Assembly: GCA_028694095.1 (NCBI GenBank)
Contig: JAQUTZ010000011.1
Coordinates: forward strand, 4,329-13,506
From: Minisyncoccota bacterium
GTDB taxonomy: Bacteria > Patescibacteriota > Minisyncoccia > Minisyncoccales > MHMH01
Direction: 5' to 3'
Length of the DNA stretch: 9,178 bases
Made by a program: the position numbers and the translations under genes. Below the pieces are notes generated by a model. It was given only the letters and a program-made list of their open reading frames with translations, searched no databases and was not told the origin of the DNA. Positions 5,327 through 9,178 of the stretch are shown piece by piece (the first letter of the stretch is position 1; every line of letters begins with the position of its first letter).

Positions 5327-7494
5327 TCGCCGTTTTCGGCGGGCTCTTCGCCCCCGGAGCTTCCGATAATCTCGCGGGGCTTGGCTCCCTCGCCGGGGCC
5401 TACCACTCCTTTTTCTTCAAGCATATCTATTAACCGGGCGGCTCTGGCATACCCCACCCTCAACCTTCTTTGAAGCAGAGAGGCTGATGCCTTCTTTGAT
5501 TCAATTACAACTTTTTTAGCCTCTTCGTAAAGGGGGTCGTCTTCTCCTCCCATGAAATCCATGGCGCCGCCGTTTTCAAGAGTCTTTTCCAGGCTTTCCG
5601 TTAAGTCTTCTTTTTGGGAATCGGAGGTTACTTCGGGATTTTCTTCAGTCTCCTCGGCAGTTGATGGATTTTCAGTTCTAACGTATTTAACTACTTTTCT
5701 CACCTCCTTATCGGAAACATAAGCTGCTTGGGTTCTCTTGGGCTTGGATATTTCAGCGGAAAGGAAAAGCATATCCCCTGCTCCCAGAAGCTTTTCTGCT
5801 CCAGCGGTATCCAGAATAGTTCTGGAGTCCACCTGGGAGGCCACCTGGAAAGTAATCCTGGAAGTGATATTGGCCTTAATGAGACCGGTAATAACCTCTA
5901 CAGACGGCCTTTGAGTGGCTAAAATCAGATGGATGCCGACGGCTCTGGCCATTTGAGCCAGCCTGACAATGGCTGCCTCTATTTCCCTGCCACGAGACGC
6001 CATTAAATCAGCCAGCTCGTCGACTACCAGGACTATATACGGCATCATCTCATTTCCCTGTTTTGCCATAATTTCGTTATAGGATTTGATATCCCTGGCT
6101 TTGGCCTCGGAAAGAACTCCAAACCTTCTTTCCATCTCTCCTATCAGCCACTTGAAGGCGTTGACCGATTTCTGGGCGTCGAATATAACCGGCGTTAAAA
6201 GATGGGGCAAATCATTATAGACGGGAAATTCCACCCTCTTTGGGTCTATCAGTATAAGCCGCAGGGTTTCGGGAGAATTTTCATACAAAAGAGTGGTAAT
6301 AAGGGTATTCAAGCAAATGGTTTTACCGGTACCGGTAGAGCCGGCCACCAGCAAGTGAGGCATTTTAGCCAAATCGGCGAAAACAGGAGAACCGGCAACG
6401 TCCCTGCCCAAAGCCAAAGTAAGGGTTGAAGCTGAATTCTGGAAGCGCTGATGCTCGAGAAGGTTTTTCAGCCTGACTACGGTTCGATTGCTATTAGGCA
6501 CCTCTATTCCCACCAAAGGACGGCCGGGAATGGGAGCTTCTATCCTGAGCGGATGGGCCGCCAAGGCTAAAGATAAATCGTTGCTTAAAGAAGTTATCCT
6601 GGTTAGTTTCACTCCTTCGGCGGGCTTTAGGGTGTATTGGGTAACCGTCGGCCCTATATTAACCTCGGACATCTCAACCTGGATATCGAAATTCTGGAGG
6701 GTTCTTTTGATAATTGCGGAGTTTATCCTTATGTCGCCGGCAGTCGGCACTCCCTTGTCGCTCTCCAGCATATCCAGGGGAGGAAAATTGTAATCCTGAG
6801 CCAGCCTGCTTTCGGTTCTGGGCTTTAACTCCAGCTCCTGGGAGTTCTTTTCCTCTTGCCGCGGCTTCTCTGCCTGAGGTATGGGCTCCAGGGATTTAAC
6901 TTTGAATTTAGGCCCGAATATTTTCCTTATAGAAGGCCCATCTCCCCCGTCGGCTGTTTTAATTTCTACCTCTCCATCGTCTTCTTCATCCTTCTCGCGA
7001 GGCTTGTATAAGAACTGCCAGAGAATTGCCAAGCCCACCAGCATAAGAGCGGCAAATACCAGCTGGGTGGCAATGGCCCCGAAAGCTTCGAGCAGGGGCC
7101 AAGAGGCCAGATATCCGACCCAGCCTCCCCGCCTCAATTCATGATTGAAAACTTCAAAAGTGCCGCTAAGCCCGACGGTTAAGAGGATTAAAGACAAGGC
7201 TACCGGCCACTTGTTTTTATATTTAAATCCGAACAAAGCCAGCCCTCCCAATATCAGGAAAATCGGTATTGCGAATCTCGCCTTGCCGAAAAGAAAAACC
7301 AGAATGTCTATAAAAAGCTCTCCCCCTGCTCCCGCCAATTCGAAAAACGAAAGGAAGACTATTACCGCAATCACGAATAAAACAGCGGCCCAAATCAGCC
7401 TTTTTATCTCATCTGGCAGGGCAAAACGAGAGGCGAGCTTTTCTTTACGGGGCGCCTGCCTTTTTTGATTTTGCTTCTTTTTCTTTCTAGCCAT
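5311..7494 (-). CDS. ftsK: DNA translocase FtsK/SpoIIIE
   Basis: This membrane-anchored hexameric ATPase pumps chromosomal DNA through the division septum. Its 727 residues make it a compact member. A very basic N-terminus (1-32) is followed by about four membrane segments (roughly 33-52, 58-90, 97-112 and 136-163), a short charged linker (about 164-235) and the alpha/beta motor domain. Walker A is AGSTGTGKT (384-392) and Walker B is VLVVDELADL (488-497); ATQRPSVEVITGLIK (526-540) follows. After an acidic low-complexity stretch (about 607-650) comes the winged-helix gamma domain (about 653-710, containing LLQRRLRVGYARAARLID), which in relatives reads KOPS/SRS orientation sequences. The Walker A has Thr where Ser is frequent, which is tolerated in P-loops. 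TATAAT lies 12 nt before the ATG. The gene lies between a NYN-domain gene and recA on the same strand. Confidence 0.95.
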   Translation of the reverse strand: MARKKKKQNQKRQAPRKEKLASRFALPDEIKRLIWAAVLFVIAVIVFLSFFELAGAGGELFIDILVFLFGKARFAIPIFLILGGLALFGFKYKNKWPVALSLILLTVGLSGTFEVFNHELRRGGWVGYLASWPLLEAFGAIATQLVFAALMLVGLAILWQFLYKPREKDEEDDGEVEIKTADGGDGPSIRKIFGPKFKVKSLEPIPQAEKPRQEEKNSQELELKPRTESRLAQDYNFPPLDMLESDKGVPTAGDIRINSAIIKRTLQNFDIQVEMSEVNIGPTVTQYTLKPAEGVKLTRITSLSNDLSLALAAHPLRIEAPIPGRPLVGIEVPNSNRTVVRLKNLLEHQRFQNSASTLTLALGRDVAGSPVFADLAKMPHLLVAGSTGTGKTICLNTLITTLLYENSPETLRLILIDPKRVEFPVYNDLPHLLTPVIFDAQKSVNAFKWLIGEMERRFGVLSEAKARDIKSYNEIMAKQGNEMMPYIVLVVDELADLMASRGREIEAAIVRLAQMARAVGIHLILATQRPSVEVITGLIKANITSRITFQVASQVDSRTILDTAGAEKLLGAGDMLFLSAEISKPKRTQAAYVSDKEVRKVVKYVRTENPSTAEETEENPEVTSDSQKEDLTESLEKTLENGGAMDFMGGEDDPLYEEAKKVVIESKKASASLLQRRLRVGYARAARLIDMLEEKGVVGPGEGAKPREIIGSSGGEEPAENGDWQKI

Positions 7495-7506
7495 TTACTT
7501 TTACTG

Positions 7507-7536
7507 ATTATATTTTACCACGCCATTCACCCGAAA
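7507..7536 (-). promoter_or_regulatory. Promoter of ftsK with very short leader
   Basis: A perfect TATAAT (7512 to 7507, minus strand) lies 12 nt before the ftsK ATG, so a leader of about 5 nt is expected. The best -35 at normal spacing is TTTCGG (7536 to 7531, 18-bp spacer), which is weak. A better TTGATT lies too far away (22 bp). No Shine-Dalgarno site is visible. Confidence 0.5.
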
Positions 7537-7543
7537 TCAAAAT

Positions 7544-7570
7544 AAAAAAACGTCGAGGAACGACTGTTTT
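7544..7570 (-). terminator. Intrinsic terminator after the NYN-domain gene
   Basis: Read on the minus strand, AAAAC-A-GTCG (7570 to 7561) pairs with CGACGTTTT (7555 to 7547) around the 5-nt loop TTCCT (7560-7556), with one bulged A. The stem runs into seven T (7550 to 7544). It begins 13 nt past the NYN stop codon and ends before the ftsK promoter, so ftsK should be a separate transcript. Confidence 0.82.
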
Positions 7571-7582
7571 GTGGTAATATTC

Positions 7583-8158
7583 TTAATTACTGAATAGTGT
7601 TTTTTCTTTAAATTTTTCTATATCTTTCGGCAACAAAAGCATAGATAGATAGGCGTATTTTTGTATACCGAGCGATGGAGCGTGAGCAAAACCCACGTAT
7701 TCGAGTTTCTTCCTTCTGTATTTTATATATTTAATCGCGGGGATTAAATCTGTATCGGAACTAACCAGAATAGCCGTGTCATAGTATTCATCTACTGCTC
7801 CTATCACCAGATCAACTGCAATCTTCACGTCTGTACCCTTCTCTTTATATACTCCTTTGACCGGCATAATCCTGCCCCTTTTAACTATAAAGCCGTCTTT
7901 TTCTATATTAGTGAAAAATTTTTGCTGCCCTTTGACCAATTTTTCGCTTTTTGGTGTACCGTCAATGTTTCTGAAAACGCCGGTATAATATCTCCTAGAT
8001 ACACACTCTCTGTCTCCGACCAAATAGTCAATAAAATCTTTAAAATTAAATTTAGTGCCTCTGGGAAAATTTATCTCTTTATCCTGTAAATAATTATAAA
8101 AATTGCTTCCATCTATATAGACGGCGACTTTTTCTTTTTTATCCTCAAAATTATTCAT
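7583..8158 (-). CDS. NYN-domain protein (LabA/DUF88-like, PIN-fold putative ribonuclease)
   Basis: This is a 191-residue cytoplasmic protein with the NYN signatures: VAVYIDGSNFY (11-21, D16), KGTDVKIAVDLV (107-118, D110 and D116) and ILVSSDTDLIPAIKYI (130-145, D135 and D137). These acidic residues form the metal-binding site of the PIN-like fold, so RNA cleavage is plausible but unproven. NYN proteins have varied roles and the RNA target is unknown. The C-terminus (about 165-191) is Lys/Leu rich. Its DNA is about 36% G+C (193 of 540 bases counted over 7621-8160), against roughly 50-58% in sampled lines of ftsK and rpoC, suggesting separate ancestry or relaxed codon use. It has its own TATAAT 7 nt before the ATG, no Shine-Dalgarno site, and terminators on both sides, so it appears to be a one-gene unit. 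Confidence 0.88.
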   Translation of the reverse strand: MNNFEDKKEKVAVYIDGSNFYNYLQDKEINFPRGTKFNFKDFIDYLVGDRECVSRRYYTGVFRNIDGTPKSEKLVKGQQKFFTNIEKDGFIVKRGRIMPVKGVYKEKGTDVKIAVDLVIGAVDEYYDTAILVSSDTDLIPAIKYIKYRRKKLEYVGFAHAPSLGIQKYAYLSMLLLPKDIEKFKEKTLFSN

Positions 8159-8165
8159 ATAATTA

Positions 8166-8171
8166 ATTATA
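8166..8171 (-). promoter_or_regulatory. -10 element of the NYN gene, predicted leaderless
   Basis: A perfect TATAAT (8171 to 8166, minus strand) lies 7 nt before the NYN ATG, so the mRNA would start almost at the start codon. The -35 position falls in the T-tract of the rpoC terminator (TAGTTT at 17-bp spacing) and fits the consensus poorly. The call rests on the -10 and on the matching geometry at recA and the mutase gene. Confidence 0.55.
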
Positions 8172-8182
8172 GAATAACCGAT

Positions 8183-8216
8183 AATAAAAAACTACCCTTG
8201 CCGAAGCAGGGGTAGT
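8183..8216 (-). terminator. Intrinsic terminator after rpoC, UUCG tetraloop
   Basis: On the minus strand ACTACCCCTGC (8216 to 8206), loop TTCG (8205-8202) and GCAAGGGTAGT (8201 to 8191) form an 11-position stem with a single C-A mismatch. The loop is the stable C(UUCG)G type. The stem runs into TTTTTT-A-TT (8191 to 8183). It ends about 95 nt past the rpoC stop and 25 nt before the NYN start. On the + strand no T run follows, so it acts in the minus direction only. Confidence 0.88.
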
Positions 8217-8231
8217 GTTCATAGTACTTAT

Positions 8232-8259
8232 ATATTACTCCGTCTGCTATTTTTGTCAA
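8232..8259 (-). promoter_or_regulatory. Promoter-like element between the rpoC stop and its terminator
   Basis: On the minus strand a perfect TTGACA (8259 to 8254) is followed after 16 bp by TAATAT (8237 to 8232; 4 of 6), or after 19 bp by TATATA. Transcription from it would start near 8225 and meet the rpoC terminator within about 40 nt. It may be a chance match in an A+T-rich spacer, a source of a very short RNA, or an extra promoter for the NYN gene by read-through. Confidence 0.35.
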
Positions 8260-8278
8260 TAGAGGACGTGTGGATAAC

Positions 8279-9178
8279 TTATTTCTCCTCCTGGAACCCC
8301 GTTCCCGAAGGTATCAGCTTTCCGATAATAACATTCTCCTTCAATCCCCTCAGCTTGTCTTCCTTGCCCTCGATAGCTGCTCTGATAAGCACTCTGGAGG
8401 TTTCTTGGAAGGAGGCTGCCGAAAGGAAGCTGTCTGTAGTCAGGGAAACTTTTGATATTCCCAGGAGTATCGTCTGGAAAGTCATGGGTTCTTTCTTTTC
8501 TTTTTTCAGCTTCTCATTTTCTTCAAGAGCTCTGGCCAGTTCCATAACCTCGCCGACGCTGTAAGAGCTGCCTCCGGCATCTTTAATTCTTATCCTGGAA
8601 AACATCTGGCGGACTATGACCTCGACGTGCTTGTCGTGGATAACGGCTCCCTGGGTGGCATAAATCTTCTGAATTTCCTTAACGATATATTTCTGGGTTT
8701 CTTCCTTGCCCACCTGCTTGAACAGCTCTTTTAGGTCCAAATGGCCCTCGTAAAGCTGCTGGCCCTTTTTGACCTCATCTCCCTTTTCCACCCACAAGGC
8801 TTTCTTGGAGGGAGCTTGATATTCCACTATGTCTTCTTTCTTTTTCTTGCCCTTCTGGTCGGATCCTTCATCCGGCTTGATTCTAATCATCTTTTCGGGA
8901 GTGATTTCTATAACCTTGCCGTCCACCTGGGAAATAGCGGCCTTACCTGCCGGAATTCTGGCTTCAAACACTTCTTCCACCCTGGGAAGACCTTGAGTAA
9001 TATCGCCGCCTCCGGCCACTCCTCCGGTGTGGAAAGTTCTCATGGTAAGCTGCGTTCCCGGCTCTCCAATGGCTTGAGCTGCCACAATACCCACAGCTTC
9101 TCCTTTTTTGACCAGCTGGTTGTTTCCCAAATCCCATCCGTAGCATTTCTGGCAAACACTGCCGGGAGTCTTGCAGCT
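8279..9178 (-). CDS. rpoC: RNA polymerase beta' subunit, C-terminal part only
   Basis: This is the largest subunit of RNA polymerase, which carries part of the active centre. The frame is open to the last base of the window, so only the C-terminal 299 residues are visible; the gene continues beyond 9178. The visible part begins SCKTPGSVCQKCYGWDL, giving three cysteines (C-x6-C-x2-C) of the second zinc site whose first ligand lies upstream. Next come KGEAVGIVAAQAIGEPGTQL and the trigger-helix residues of TMRTFHTGG. The sequence then passes straight to GDITQGLPRVEEVFEAR, so the large SI3 trigger-loop insertion of E. coli is absent. A charged stretch (EGSDQKGKKKKEDI) precedes the C-terminal core ending in LIPSGTGFQEEK. 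Methionine or leucine codons near 9130 are internal. A UUCG-loop terminator follows the stop. Confidence 0.97.
   Translation of the reverse strand, partial: SCKTPGSVCQKCYGWDLGNNQLVKKGEAVGIVAAQAIGEPGTQLTMRTFHTGGVAGGGDITQGLPRVEEVFEARIPAGKAAISQVDGKVIEITPEKMIRIKPDEGSDQKGKKKKEDIVEYQAPSKKALWVEKGDEVKKGQQLYEGHLDLKELFKQVGKEETQKYIVKEIQKIYATQGAVIHDKHVEVIVRQMFSRIRIKDAGGSSYSVGEVMELARALEENEKLKKEKKEPMTFQTILLGISKVSLTTDSFLSAASFQETSRVLIRAAIEGKEDKLRGLKENVIIGKLIPSGTGFQEEK

Noticed and set aside
7583..8158. The NYN gene as half of a toxin-antitoxin pair
   Set aside because: No small partner gene lies beside it; it is flanked by terminators and by rpoC and ftsK, so the sequence gives no support for a two-gene module.
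9128..9178. A complete short gene starting near 9130 instead of rpoC
   Set aside because: The 16 codons before it continue the beta' zinc-site sequence (C-x6-C-x2-C), so this is the 3' part of rpoC.
1..9178. A new defence, mobile or biosynthetic system, CRISPR array, tRNA, insertion sequence or attachment site
   Set aside because: No spaced direct repeats, cloverleaf-like sequences, transposase or integrase genes, or gene clusters of unknown function are visible; all eleven coding regions match known families.

Overview
The window looks like a piece of bacterial chromosome from a small-genome candidate-phyla-radiation (Patescibacteria, probably Parcubacteria-like) organism. This is an inference. 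It rests on the compact, lysine-rich housekeeping proteins, a short FtsK, an rpsF-ssb-rpsR cluster with no rplI after it, very short intergenic gaps, and few Shine-Dalgarno sites. It was not tested by any database search. All eleven coding regions read through in the standard code, and all end in TAA or TAG.

Layout. On the + strand, positions 1-1748 hold the 3' part of trpS, a dgkA-type lipid kinase and a small HAD-fold phosphatase. They converge with a minus-strand phosphomannomutase/phosphoglucomutase (1740-3083). The two converging genes overlap by 9 bp inside a palindromic terminator. The mutase and the + strand rpsF-ssb-rpsR operon (3160-4195) are transcribed divergently from back-to-back promoters. 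A second, long-looped bidirectional terminator separates rpsR from recA. Everything after that is on the minus strand, in transcription order: rpoC (3' end only, 9178-8279), a NYN-domain protein (8158-7583), ftsK (7494-5311) and recA (5290-4286). No gene-free stretch exceeds about 120 bp. I see no tRNA, rRNA, CRISPR array, insertion sequence or prophage.

How the genes fit together. Most are central information-processing genes: tRNA charging, two ribosomal proteins, SSB, RecA, RNA polymerase beta' and the FtsK DNA pump. With them are envelope or sugar metabolism genes (lipid kinase, sugar-phosphate mutase). The gene content is ordinary and I do not find an undescribed multi-gene system.

The most informative signal is regulatory. 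At recA, the mutase gene, the NYN gene and rpsF, a good -10 hexamer lies only 7-10 nt before the start codon, and ftsK has one at 12 nt. These mRNAs should be leaderless or nearly so. The HAD gene is the clear exception: it has a GTG start, a strong Shine-Dalgarno site and its own upstream promoter with a normal-length leader. The NYN gene is also compositionally distinct, at roughly 36% G+C by hand count against about 50% in neighbouring genes.
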